64,000 nucleotides of DNA from Bidens hawaiensis (taxonomy: Eukaryota > Streptophyta > Magnoliopsida > Asterales > Asteraceae). Positions 1-9,785 of the stretch are shown piece after piece. Where the stretch lies: assembly GCA_021521415.1 (NCBI GenBank), contig JAIQDT010001740.1:1-64000 (forward strand), written 5' to 3'. The notes beneath the pieces are model-generated. The model saw nothing but the letters and a program-made list of their open reading frames with translations, ran no database searches and was not told the DNA's origin. The stretch's first letter is position 1. Every line of letters begins with the position of its first letter. The position numbers and the translations under genes are program-made.

Positions 1-451
1 CGTGATCAGGAAAGTCTGGGTCAGGAAAACCCGGAGGTTGCTCAACATACACTACCTCATCAACTTTCCCATTCAGAAACGCACTCTTCACATCCAACTG
101 AAATACCTTCATCTTCTTATAAGCAGCGAACGCCAAAAACAATCTAATGGCTTCCAACCTTGCGACAGGAGCGAACACTTCATTATAATCAATCCCCTCT
201 TGTTGATTAAATCCTTTCACAACTAGCCTCGCCTTGTTTCTGATGATAATCCCTTTCTCATCTCTCTTGCACTTAAACACCCATTTTGTGCCTATCGCAT
301 GCACATTCTTCGGTTTTTCAACCAAATCCTAAACTTCCATTTTCTTGAACTGAGCCAACTCTTCTTGCATGGCTTCGACCCACGAGCTGTCCTTTAAAGC
401 CATTTGATAATTTTTCGGTTCAATCTGGCTGATAAAGCAGGTGTACAAGCA
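1..451 (-). pseudogene. Ty1/copia reverse transcriptase, N-terminal part, cut by window edge
   Basis: The reverse strand encodes the start of a copia-type reverse transcriptase: the stretch FKCKRDEKGIIIRNKARLV, then FAPVARLEAIRLF, then QLDVKSAFLNG and VEQPPGFPDP at the window edge. It continues the frame of the integrase ORF at 452-2200, but a TAA at 452-454 and a TAG at 329-331 interrupt it. The TAG sits where copia proteins usually have Trp before DLVEKP. The catalytic YVDD box and RNase H would lie outside the window. This copy cannot make an intact polyprotein. Confidence 0.85.
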
Positions 452-2200
452 TTAGTTGATTATTCCTGTCTCCTTAATGCTTGTGTAACCACATGTGTGC
501 TCATCCAAGCTACGTCTTGTTTGTACACCGGAGGACACATCACCAATCACATTCTCCAAAGGGTGATCTTTATGAATTCTCGTGGTCGGAACAGAACCGA
601 CATGCAAATTGTCTTCCAAGTTAGAAGAGAGCTCGTCAATGGTTGTTTCATGCTGAGAGTGAAAAGGATTGATAAATTCTTCTTCAGTTGAGGCGGCAGG
701 GGAATCGATAGTATTTGATGAGGAAGGTTGACATTTATCAATCAGCTGTCTTTGCAATAGATTTTCTTCCTCATCAAGGATCATCTTCGTAGCAACTCTT
801 TCTTCTTCTTCAGAGATATCTAAATCCGGTATGTTAAAAGACTTAAAAAGTTTAACATAGTCGAAAAACTCCGCAGGTCCGTTGCTTGGTTTTGGCTGTT
901 GATAACTTGTGATATCTGTGTTACACACCACCTCAATCTTGCTTGTCGATGTATTGAAGACACGTCTGTTGGGAGTCCCAACAACATAACCGACTAAGAT
1001 TCCTTCATCGGCTACTTCACCAAATTTAGAATTTGTCTTCAAAATCGAACAAGGGGACCCGAATGGTTCTAGACCACTCAAGTTGGGCTTTCTTCCATGC
1101 ATAAGCTCATAACATGTCTTACCCAGTCTTTTAACAGTTAAGACTCTATTCAGAACATAACAGGCCGTAGCAACAGCTTCAGCCCAAAACACCACAGGAA
1201 GCTTTGAATCAGCCAGCATAGTTCTGGCTCCTTCAATTAACGTTCGGTTCTTCATTTCAGCCACTCCATTCTGTTGCGGTGTATAAGGAGCGCTGTATTG
1301 GTGTTCAATCCCTCTCTGAAGACAGAAGATCTCCATCTCAAAATTCTTGAACTCTGTTCCATTGTCACTTCTGATGAACTTAACCCTTTTATCCATAACG
1401 TTCTCAACTTTGGTAATCAAATTCTTCACCATCTGAGCCGTTTCATCTTTTGATTTCAGGAAATATACCCACGAGTATCGTGAGTAGTCATCAGTGATCA
1501 CCAAGCAGTATGAAGTACCTCCTAGACTTTTTGCATACACGGGACCGAAGAGATCCATGTGAAGCAATTCTAGAGTACTGGCAATTGAATTTACTTTCTT
1601 GTTGAGATGGGTTTTCTTGTGCTGCTTTCCCTTCTTGCATGCTATACATTTATCTTCAAAATTGAAATTTTTCAAGGGAACGCCCAGCACAAGCCCATTC
1701 CTGACAATGTTGTTCATCTTCCGAAGATGAATGTGTCCCATTCTCCTATGCCAAAATTCGGACTCTGTTTCACTTGCTTTTGTCAAAAGGCATGACTCTG
1801 CCGTGGCCATTTCAGTTGATCTCATATCCATAATGTACGTATTCCTATCACGAGGAGCTTTCATCAAAATCCACTCCTCTGGTATCTGAAAACCCGGTTT
1901 CAGCACGATCGCCTCGTTCTTTGTAAAATGAACGGTGTACTCCTTATCACAAATCTGCGACACACTCAGCAGATTGTGCTTCAATTCTTCTACAAAGTTG
2001 ACATTCTCCAACGTCATCTTTCCGTTCGACACCGTTCCCTTTCCAGTAATATTGCCTCCACTTTCTCCGGCAAAACTTACTCTCCCTCCTTGAACAGGTT
2101 TCAAATCGTGTAACAAATATTTGTTACCCGTCATGTGCCGGGAACAGCCGCTATCCACAACCCAAAGATTATTGGCAGCCCTGTTCAACTGTTCCTGCAC
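452..2200 (-). CDS. Ty1/copia protease-end, GAG-pre-integrase and integrase ORF
   Basis: This 582-residue reading frame begins next to the aspartic protease region (WVVDSGCSRHMTG, residues about 12-24), which supplies the D-S-G catalytic motif. A GAG-pre-integrase zinc motif follows (HRRMGH ... CIACKKGK). The integrase core has the catalytic triad D216 (HMDLFGP), D279 (RSDNGTEF) and E315 (GVAEMKN), with 35 residues between the second Asp and the Glu as expected. The C-terminal part is the acidic linker that leads into RT. The frame is open but ends at a premature TAA before RT. It lies in a different frame from gag, 14 bases downstream of the gag stop, and its first codon is GTG, so it probably does not start translation by itself. 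Confidence 0.85.
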   Translation of the reverse strand: MQEQLNRAANNLWVVDSGCSRHMTGNKYLLHDLKPVQGGRVSFAGESGGNITGKGTVSNGKMTLENVNFVEELKHNLLSVSQICDKEYTVHFTKNEAIVLKPGFQIPEEWILMKAPRDRNTYIMDMRSTEMATAESCLLTKASETESEFWHRRMGHIHLRKMNNIVRNGLVLGVPLKNFNFEDKCIACKKGKQHKKTHLNKKVNSIASTLELLHMDLFGPVYAKSLGGTSYCLVITDDYSRYSWVYFLKSKDETAQMVKNLITKVENVMDKRVKFIRSDNGTEFKNFEMEIFCLQRGIEHQYSAPYTPQQNGVAEMKNRTLIEGARTMLADSKLPVVFWAEAVATACYVLNRVLTVKRLGKTCYELMHGRKPNLSGLEPFGSPCSILKTNSKFGEVADEGILVGYVVGTPNRRVFNTSTSKIEVVCNTDITSYQQPKPSNGPAEFFDYVKLFKSFNIPDLDISEEEERVATKMILDEEENLLQRQLIDKCQPSSSNTIDSPAASTEEEFINPFHSQHETTIDELSSNLEDNLHVGSVPTTRIHKDHPLENVIGDVSSGVQTRRSLDEHTCGYTSIKETGIIN

Positions 2201-2214
2201 AACAAAGCAAAAGA

Positions 2215-4836
2215 TTAGAATTTAGGGATCCAAGACCAATTGGTCTTGGATCTATACATCCCAAACTTTGGCTTTCCAAAGTTAGTATCTCGGTAACTCC
2301 TGTAAGTCCCATTAGGATATCTCATTGAAGATTGATTGTAAGGCCTTCCAAACCTTTGAGAATTGAAAGAATTATAGCTTGTGGTTTGGTTATTAGAAGT
2401 GTAAAACTGAGATTTGTTTCTATGAAAACCTGAATTATTCACATTTTTGAATTTTAAGTGGTTTTCATTTTTAGGAGCATGATAATTACTATTAGGTCTA
2501 TTCTCAGCTTTAGTAGGCCTTACACCTCTGAATCGCTGCTTCAGAGGGCAATTTGCAACAAGATGTCCTAACTGATTACATCTAAAACAGCACCTATGCT
2601 CAACCTTTTTATCAACCGGTGTTTTAGATGTCGAGGCTATATTACCGCCCGTTCGTCTCACATAAGGTGGGACGTACGGGTTTAGTGGAGTACTCTTTTT
2701 ATTTGATTTATCTTTTTCTCCACTTTTGGGTAACACAACCTCCTCTTTTGCCTTACCAGACTCGGATGACTTATCCGTATCTGACGAGACTGGACTTTGA
2801 TCAGAAATTTCAACACTTGAAACAGGCGAACTTGTTTCGCCTCTACTAACAGTTGGTTCTTTGACAGTTACTTTAATTGGCACTGTCTGAGCAACCTCAA
2901 AATCAACAGATTTATGAACACTGGGGTTAAAAGTGTAATTATGATTGTACGGTGGTGGAACCTCATGATAACCGATTCCTCCTCTCTTAGCAGAGGAACC
3001 TTGATCACTAATAAGGTGATCAAGAATAGCCGAAGAATTTCTGAACTGCTCCAGTTTTCGATTCAGTTCCACCACTTTCACCTGGTGGTCAGCTATCTGT
3101 TTTTCTCTCTCAGCAATTAGTTTGGTCTTTTCTTCCAAAATCTCATAACTTAAATCAATCACTTCAATTTTTTCAGCAAGTTTTGTTTTCAAACTTTTCA
3201 CATCTTTTTCACAAGCTTTTATTTTAATTTTATAATTATTTTCTCTTGATTTAATAAAGTGATGATCTTCTTTTAAGGTTTTAAATTCAGCATCCAACCT
3301 AACATACTGATCAGTTATGGTTGCTAGTTGCTCAAACAAGTTCTCACATTTTGAACAAGTAGTTTTAGAGCATACCTCGGAGAGCTTGTCATTAACGTCT
3401 GCCATAAGAGCCTTTTCTTCTCCGGCAGCCTTCTCATTTTCTTCTGTTTCGACCTTTGCCAAATTTGCCTGCTCGAAAGATTCTTTAGAAAGCAGGTTCC
3501 AGTTGTATTCTCCATCTGCTCTAGACATCATGGCACTGTAATCTTTTCTACCCTCACTTTGCTGTGGAGACCTACCCTGACTTCGTTCCACACGCTCATT
3601 CCTGCATTCTTTTGCAAAGTGACCGTTTTGTTGACAATTGTCGCATCTCACCTTTGTCTTGTCAAACCCTGGCTTACCACCGACAAACTTCCTTCCAGTC
3701 TTATTCATAAACCTTTTCACCCTCCTTACAATCATGGCCATCTGCCATTGTAGATCCATTTCTTCCATATCGTCAGCATCAATCTGATCGTAATCTTCAT
3801 CCAACATAGCTGGATCAACAATCTTCCCTTGAATGTAGTTCTCATAGGAAGCAATGAAAGAAGCATATAGGCCAAACTGCTCTTCAGCAGACTTGACACT
3901 CATAGGCATCTTGGAGTAGTTGTTGCTGGGAGCACTTGAAGAGCAACTACTCTTGCTTGCCTGGGGTTGAGAACCACTAGATCCAGCTGCTACATAGCAA
4001 ACATCCCCATTTGTGTTAACTGACACATGCCCCTCATGTGATGAGTTGGGGCCCGACTCTCCCTTCGAGTAGTAAGCAGCCGATTCAGTCTTTGATCCTG
4101 AGCTAGTGTTGACTTTAGCTCCATACATACTTGGATCTTGAACCTGATCCATAGATGTCTCCTTTCTTACCATGTTAAGCTCAAAGGTCCTGAGCTTGTT
4201 GACTGTCGTTTCGAGATCATAAGTGGGAAAGTCCTTGTCTTCCCTCATCAGCACAGTGTACATCTCCCATTTTGGTGGGAGAGCATCCAGAAGCTTCTCA
4301 ACTATCTCTTCTTCTCTGTAAGAAATGGAATAGTTGCTCAGTTCAGTCATCAGATGATAATATCGAGTGATGATATCATCTAATGATTCATTCTTCAAAT
4401 ACTTGAAGACTGAGAACTGGGTCTTGAGCAGTTTTATTTTTGAAGCCCGGATTCCAACATTTCCTTCAAATCTGCTCTCAAGGGCTTCCCAAAGCTCCCT
4501 TGCTGAAGTGTACTTCCTAAAAGTATGAAGGATCTCCTGTGGAAGAGCCATGGTAATAGCAGCATGAGCCTTGCTCTCAGCCTCATACATCTTCTTCTCT
4601 TCTTCTTCCATTTTACTATACTTCTTGATTTGGTCACGACCTTCATACTCCATAATTGGTGGAATATACCCATCCTGGATGCATACCCACATCTTCGCAT
4701 CCTGGTATTTGACGTACTGTATGAACCGATCCTTCCATGCAACGAAATCGGTTCCCTTCAGCAATCTTGGGGCCTTGGTAGCTGACCCTGCTTCAACTTC
4801 CATCTTCACTAACTCAGAGATATTGATCGACGACAT
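2215..4836 (-). CDS. Ty1/copia Gag polyprotein, long form with two zinc knuckles
   Basis: The ORF encodes 873 residues from an ATG (MSSINISELV) next to the leader. The first 230 residues are a typical copia Gag N-terminus of the DUF4219/UBN2 type (LLKGTDFVAWKDRF, ARELWEALESRF, ESLDDIITRYYHLM). A CCHC zinc knuckle lies at 398-411 (CDNCQQNGHFAKEC). A Lys/Glu-rich, coiled-coil-like region covers about 465-605. A second CCHC knuckle lies at 750-763 (CFRCNQLGHLVANC), followed by an Asn/Ser/Tyr-rich tail ending NWSWIPKF. Most copia Gag regions are shorter and have one knuckle, so the coiled coil and second knuckle are notable. The frame is intact, unlike the RT region downstream. Confidence 0.88.
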   Translation of the reverse strand: MSSINISELVKMEVEAGSATKAPRLLKGTDFVAWKDRFIQYVKYQDAKMWVCIQDGYIPPIMEYEGRDQIKKYSKMEEEEKKMYEAESKAHAAITMALPQEILHTFRKYTSARELWEALESRFEGNVGIRASKIKLLKTQFSVFKYLKNESLDDIITRYYHLMTELSNYSISYREEEIVEKLLDALPPKWEMYTVLMREDKDFPTYDLETTVNKLRTFELNMVRKETSMDQVQDPSMYGAKVNTSSGSKTESAAYYSKGESGPNSSHEGHVSVNTNGDVCYVAAGSSGSQPQASKSSCSSSAPSNNYSKMPMSVKSAEEQFGLYASFIASYENYIQGKIVDPAMLDEDYDQIDADDMEEMDLQWQMAMIVRRVKRFMNKTGRKFVGGKPGFDKTKVRCDNCQQNGHFAKECRNERVERSQGRSPQQSEGRKDYSAMMSRADGEYNWNLLSKESFEQANLAKVETEENEKAAGEEKALMADVNDKLSEVCSKTTCSKCENLFEQLATITDQYVRLDAEFKTLKEDHHFIKSRENNYKIKIKACEKDVKSLKTKLAEKIEVIDLSYEILEEKTKLIAEREKQIADHQVKVVELNRKLEQFRNSSAILDHLISDQGSSAKRGGIGYHEVPPPYNHNYTFNPSVHKSVDFEVAQTVPIKVTVKEPTVSRGETSSPVSSVEISDQSPVSSDTDKSSESGKAKEEVVLPKSGEKDKSNKKSTPLNPYVPPYVRRTGGNIASTSKTPVDKKVEHRCCFRCNQLGHLVANCPLKQRFRGVRPTKAENRPNSNYHAPKNENHLKFKNVNNSGFHRNKSQFYTSNNQTTSYNSFNSQRFGRPYNQSSMRYPNGTYRSYRDTNFGKPKFGMYRSKTNWSWIPKF

Positions 4837-5199
4837 CTTTCCCGAAAACCTGAAAAATTAAGAAATTTTTTTTTTAAGTACTGAAGGCGAAGTTACGGAT
4901 AACTTCGCTTGAAGTAGGCGAAGTTGTAGAGAACTTCGCTGACGAACACTGCTGATTAACTTCGCTGATTCTTAACTTCGCTTAAGGTAAGCGAACTTAG
5001 GAATGAGGCGAAGTTGTAGATAACTTCGCTGATACAGGCGAACTTGAGAAGGTAGGCGAAGTTGTGGATAACTTCGCTTAACCTTATATCTTCGCCGAAA
5101 CCCTACGTACAGTGACGGCAACTTCGCCTGATGAACACGGACGATTTTGAAGATCTGGAATCTGGATTTAACAAGGTTTTTGATGGTGCAAAGGCTTGA
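4837..5199 (-). repeat. copia leader with palindromic GCGAAGTT/AACTTCGC array
   Basis: Upstream of the copia gag ATG, about 240 bases (4884-5125) consist of many copies of GCGAAGTT or AACTTCGC. At least four are paired as inverted repeats with a short spacer, for example arms GCGAAGTTA and TAACTTCGC around CGGA. RNA from this leader could form a row of small hairpins. No LTR end or primer-binding site is seen above it; recognisable Tat-A sequence begins at about 5200, so the copia element is truncated there. Confidence 0.8.
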
Positions 5200-5529
5200 A
5201 TATCCAGATTCAGAGATCATCCCTAGAACATCAGTGTTAGTCGGTTTCAGTGGAGAAACCACGAAGACATTGGGGGACATCAACCTCCAATTTATATTGA
5301 AGGGTTAAATTCATATAAAAAATTTTGTGTTATTGATAACCTTTCTTGTTGTAATGTTATTTTAGGTAGGCCCTAGTTGCATGGAATGAAGGCGGTGGCC
5401 TCGACTTACCACCAATGTATCAAACTACCTACCCCATGGGGAGTTGTGAAGATAGTTGGTGATCAAGAGGAGGCCAAGAACTATTATTCTTCATCAATGA
5501 AGCCAACATCCAAACAAACTATAGCATAA
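5200..5529 (+). pseudogene. Tat-A protease C-terminal remnant
   Basis: Conceptual translation in pieces matches the end of the Tat-B protease reading frame (GFSGETTKTLGDIN, then the ILGRPWLHG and LPTPWGVVKIV regions in broken frames). A missing base near 5290 shifts the frame. The catalytic Asp-Gly-Gly site lies upstream in Tat-B and is lost here. The segment ends with TAA at 5527-5529, exactly where Tat-B has TAG, followed in both copies by CAACCA. Confidence 0.75.
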
Positions 5530-7690
5530 CAACCACAGCAACATCCTAGGGACGTGCTGGAAGCTCCGGAGAAAGACCTTAAAGAAGTATCATTGGACCC
5601 CTAGGATTCAGAGGTAAAGGTGTTCCTAGGATCCAGTATCCCTAGCCAGATTGAGGAGGATTTGGTATCCTTCTTAGGGCGAAGAAAATCTACCTTTGCC
5701 TTCAAGCACTCAGACATGACAGGTATTTCAAAGGAGGTAATCACTCATAAATTAGGCCTTGATTTATCTATTAAACCCGTCCATCAGAAGCGAAGAAAAT
5801 TCGCTCCTGAGAGGAACTAGATCATACAAGAAGAAGTTGAAAAACTTCTTAAGGCCGGTATGATCAGAGAGGTTCAATATCCTCGATGGCTAGCTAATGT
5901 GGTCGTTGTTTCAAAGAAGAATGGAAAATGGAGGGTGTGTGTCGATTTTACCGATTTAAACAAGGCATGCCCCAAGGATCCTTTCCCATTACCACATAGA
6001 CTCCATGGTGGATGCAACAACAGGACATGAAATGCTTACCTTTATGGATGCCTCCTCTGGATTCCAACAAATTCAGATGAAACCATCTGATCAAGTGGAT
6101 ACAACCTATATGACTCCTACCGGCATATATTGTTATATTGCTATGCAGTTTCGACTAAGAAATGCAGGGGCAACATACCAAAGACTAGTCAACATGATGT
6201 TCAAGGATCAGTTGGGCAAGACTATGGAAGTATACATAGAAGATATGGTGGTAAAGTCGAAGAAAGCTGAGGATCACCTTAGAGACCTCGAGGAAGCATT
6301 CAATATCCTTGACCAATATAACATGAAATTGAATCCGTCAAAATGCCACTTTGGTGTTAAGGCTGGAAAATTTCTGGGATATATGGTGACTAAAGGAGGA
6401 ATTGAAGCAAGTCCCGAGCAGATTGAAGCCATCCTCAATTTGAAGTCTCCTGCAAGTGCCAAGGATGTCCAAAGGCTCACGGGAATAATAGCCGCTCTCA
6501 ATAGGTTCATCTCAAGATCCTCCGAGAAGTGCAAAGACTTCTATGACATTCTAAGAAAGAATAAGAAGTTTGAGTGGATGGAAAAGCATGAGGCTGCGCT
6601 TACAGCCTTGAAGGATTACTTATCCTCAGCTCTAGCTCTAATGAAGCCTGTGGATGGAGAATCCTTATATCTATACTTAGCTGTTTCAGGAAATGCAGCA
6701 AGTGCTGTCTTAGTAAAGGATCATGAAGGTGAACAACACCCAGTATACTATGTAAGTAAGAGTCTTTTAGACGCAGAAGCCATGTATTCTCATTTAGAAA
6801 AGTTAATCCTTGCTTTAATTATGGCTTCTACTAAATTAAGACATTATTTTGAGACTCATACTATTATTTTGAGAACTAATTATCATGTTAAGAATGTTCT
6901 TAGAAAGCCAGAATTATCAGGTAGGATGGCTAAGTGGGCTGTAAAGCTTAGTGCATACGACATTCTGTATGAGCCTAGAACAGCTATCAAATCGCAGGCA
7001 CTCGCAAACTTTGTGGCTGATTTCAGTAGTGACATGCAGAAAGAAGCCGACTTGGAGGTTCAGCAACTAGATGCAACCAAGGATCCTTGGATCCTCTTCA
7101 CAGATGGAGCATCCAACGTAAGAGGAATGAGATTGGGTATACTACTGAAATCGCCACAGGGGGACATAATACCCCAGTCCATTGCATGTGCGTTTCAAGC
7201 TACCAACAATGAGGCAGAGTATGAAGCACTCATCGCAGGTTTACTTTTAGCCAAGAGCATGAGGATCAGGTATCTTCAAGTTTATATGGATTATTTACTT
7301 ATAAATAACCACTTTAACGATTCTTTTACCGTAAAAGGTGAGAATATGATCAAGTATTTAGAAATTGTGAAGGAATTGGCAAGGTCCTTCGAAATGTTTA
7401 GTATCGTACAGGTACCAAGAGAGGAAAATGCTGGGGCAGACGCCTTAGCGAATTTAGCCTCATCCTTGAAAATTCCAGAAGATACGAAAATCCCAATTAT
7501 CCACATACTCTCACCAGCAATAGGAGATCAAGAAGTTGGGGAAATAACGAGTGACAAACAGATTGTACTTTGGGATCCATTATCCTCAGACAGCCAAGAA
7601 TCCTGGATCCTCCCAATCAAGAATTACAATCAGACTGGAGAGATCCTAGCTACGGAGAATCCGAAATCCTTCAAAGTCAAGGTATCATAA
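5530..7690 (+). pseudogene. Tat-A reverse transcriptase and dual RNase H (broken)
   Basis: It encodes gypsy RT (WRVCVDFTDLNKACPKDPFP, then LTFMDASSGFQQIQM), a first RNase H (LYLYLAVSGNAASAVLVKD) and a second, archaeal-type RNase H (LFTDGASNVRG, ATNNEAEYEALIAGLLLA). The second RNase H is characteristic of the Tat lineage. Breaks seen: TAG at 5818-5820 in place of Lys, a 2-base loss near 5997, and TAA at 7688-7690 in place of Gln. The RT active box reads Y-I-E-D at 6233-6244 instead of Y-I-D-D, and the nearby AMPFGLRN motif is AMQFRLRN. The longest open stretch is 6005-7690. Confidence 0.85.
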
Positions 7691-8396
7691 TATATTTTAT
7701 TAAATGATATGCTATACAGAAAATCGCTTGTAGGTCCATACTTAAGGTGCATAGAGGATCCTGAAATCCAAGAAGTACTTGAAGATTTTCACGAAGGAGA
7801 TTGTGGCAACCACACAGGGGGAAGAGCATTATTCTCCAGGATACTTAAGACTGGGTACTTCTGGCCAACAATGAAGAAGGATGCAATAGAGTATTCGAAG
7901 AAGTGTGACGCCTGCCAAAGGCATGCAAATATCCTTCATCAACCAGCAGAACCAATGTATCCTATATCCTCTTCATGGCCTTTCATGAAATGGGGAATGG
8001 ACATTGTTGGTAAGCTACCAAAGGCACCAGGTGGAAAGGTCTTTATGCTTGCCATGACGGACTACTTCTCTAAATGGATTGAAGCAGAAGCATTTGTACA
8101 AGTTCGAGAAAGGGAAGTTATATCTTTTATTAAAAGGAATAGTATAACTAGATTTGGTATTCCTTCTGAGATTATATGTGATAATGGTTCCCAATTATCA
8201 AGAAGGAGATTTAGTTTTGAGGAAAGCCTTCCAAAATACTACCAATCCGGCTGATGGAAAGTTAGCACCCAAATGGGAAGGACCTTATCAGATCGAGTCG
8301 GAGGCAGGAAAGGGGGCATATCATTTGCTCACAATGGAAGGCAACATGTTACCAAGAGCATGGAATGCTATACACCTCAAGAAGTATTTCTTCTGA
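7691..8396 (+). pseudogene. Tat-A integrase with internal deletion
   Basis: The N-terminal zinc-binding part (GNHTGGRALFSRILKTGYFW, then KKCDACQRHAN) and the first two catalytic Asp regions ([16 protein letters not shown]) are present. Right after DNGSQ at about 8197 the sequence jumps to the C-terminal region (EGPYQIESEAGKGAYHLL). Compared with Tat-B about 0.45 kb is missing, including the catalytic Glu and the region after it. The deletion also changes frame, so the C-terminus is read from a second frame (8154-8396). No function can remain. Confidence 0.85.
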
Positions 8397-9671
8397 TCAG
8401 GATCAAGTATCCTTGAGGATTCATTATCCTTAGAGGATCCATGATCCCAAAGTCGGTAATATCTATCTGATTACTTATTCTTTACAATTTCCTATTATTA
8501 ATTCCAGGATATCAAATTCTTAATAATTTATTTCTTCCAAGTTTTAAGTATCAATGCAGGATGTTAATAAGATGTGTAATAACCAAGAGGTTGGCAACCT
8601 CTCCTTAACATTCAAGGTACTATACTATTTCCCTTGGCCTAGCCCATGTTTGGGTATGACCCCCGATGGTTATATCCTCTAAGGTTTAAAGGTTTTCACC
8701 TTTCTTATAAATAGAGTTTCTACAATCTCGCATGGAGCGCACGTTATCCAACGTATTGTCCGGGGCAGCGGGACCAGTACACGCTTAGTGGTTGACAATT
8801 TCATTGTCTTCGGCTATATGGAGGATCCTACGATTTATGGTAGACGTACCATACCACCGGTTTATAACGTTTTCACGTTATCTTCGTTTGGTCTAAATCC
8901 CGGGTTGGGCGAGTCCCCAGTTAACATCCGTATTTGGGCTTGTCCCCAGTACACGAGCTTGTCCCCAGTTGCACGGGCGTGTCCCCAGTTTATTATTTGG
9001 GCTTGTCCCCAGCTTAATGGGTTTGATCCCAGTTAACATTATAAATTGTTTGCAACAGATTTTCTAGAAGACAAAGTCCTATGGATTCAATATCCTAAGG
9101 TTATTTCATCAAGGATCATTGACGGTTCAATACTTATGGTAACTTAAGGTCTACCTAGACCTTCGGGTATGATCTTTATTGATAAATTTATACTATCTTA
9201 GTTGCGATAATTTTAAATGTTTTGATTTAAAGGATTATTCCTTTAAGGATATTCTATTATAAAAACTTTTGTCAATTTTTAAGGATACTTTATCCTATGG
9301 TTTGTTCTTTAAGGATATTCTATCCTAAATATTTTTCATAAGGATCTTATATCCTAAAATTCTTTTGCTCAAAATTATTTTTCCCAAACTTTCAATAAAG
9401 CTAAAACTATAATTAAATGAACTTTCAAAATAACAATAACAAGCAAATAGTTAAAAGTTTTATATTATTTAATATAAGCCACGTGGACTTATCCAAAATT
9501 CTTAACCCGGATTTCACAATACCAAAGATGGACCATCCACCCGGGTTAAGTAAAAGTTATTAACTGTTCTTAAGATGCACGAAAATAAAAGTCAGAGGCA
9601 CTAAAGGTTTCATCCCCACAAATAGAGGATCCATCCACCTTCAGTACCCCTGAGAATTGTCTTGAGGATCA
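8397..9671 (+). other. Tat-A 3' noncoding region after integrase
   Basis: No protein-coding signal is seen beyond small chance ORFs. The stretch is rich in AGGAT/ATCCT motifs, many of them paired as small palindromes (9230-9370), and contains a tandem repeat at 8931-9035. It is mirrored on the other strand at 10822-12065. In Tat elements this interval normally lies between integrase and either an accessory ORF or the 3' LTR. No LTR end is visible here. Confidence 0.7.
8931..9035. repeat. Tandem CTTGTCCCCAGT repeat, Tat-A
   Basis: Four to five units of about 16-28 bases share the core CTTGTCCCCAGT (one copy is GTTTGATCCCAGT). Units differ in the filler between cores. The inverted copy in Tat-B at 11386-11560 has more units, so copy number changed after the two elements separated. 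Confidence 0.8.
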
Positions 9672-9785
9672 GTGATCCTTAAACCTACCTACTATTGTTC
9701 ATTACAGACCAGAATATCCTTAAAAACATCAACACAAATAAAAAAGTGGGCTCGGGCATTGTCTTCTGTATCCTTCATTGCCCAC

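Larger units (their letters stand above)
5200..9566 (+). mobile_element. Tat-A: truncated Ty3/gypsy Tat-lineage element, plus-strand arm
   Basis: This segment is colinear with Tat-B (reverse strand, 10822 to about 15710). It starts abruptly inside the protease region at about 5200 and continues through RT, dual RNase H, integrase and the 3' noncoding part. Gag, primer-binding site and both LTRs are absent. It is badly mutated: single-base and 2-base deletions, several stops, an altered RT catalytic box, and a deletion of about 0.45 kb in integrase. Homology to the other arm ends near 9565 at the motif CTGTTCTTAA. It is a dead fragment. Confidence 0.85.

Noticed and set aside
4884..5125. Repeat-spacer layout resembling a CRISPR array, and half-sites resembling loxP (ATAACTTCG)
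   Set aside because: Plant nuclear context, irregular spacing and no cas genes. The loxP likeness covers only about nine bases and the second arm and spacer do not fit.
8788..9036. Open frame of 82 codons ending in repeats (also 11390-11674 on the other strand)
   Set aside because: It is present in both Tat copies but covers the tandem repeat in the noncoding region, has no recognisable domain, and copy-specific repeat changes alter it.
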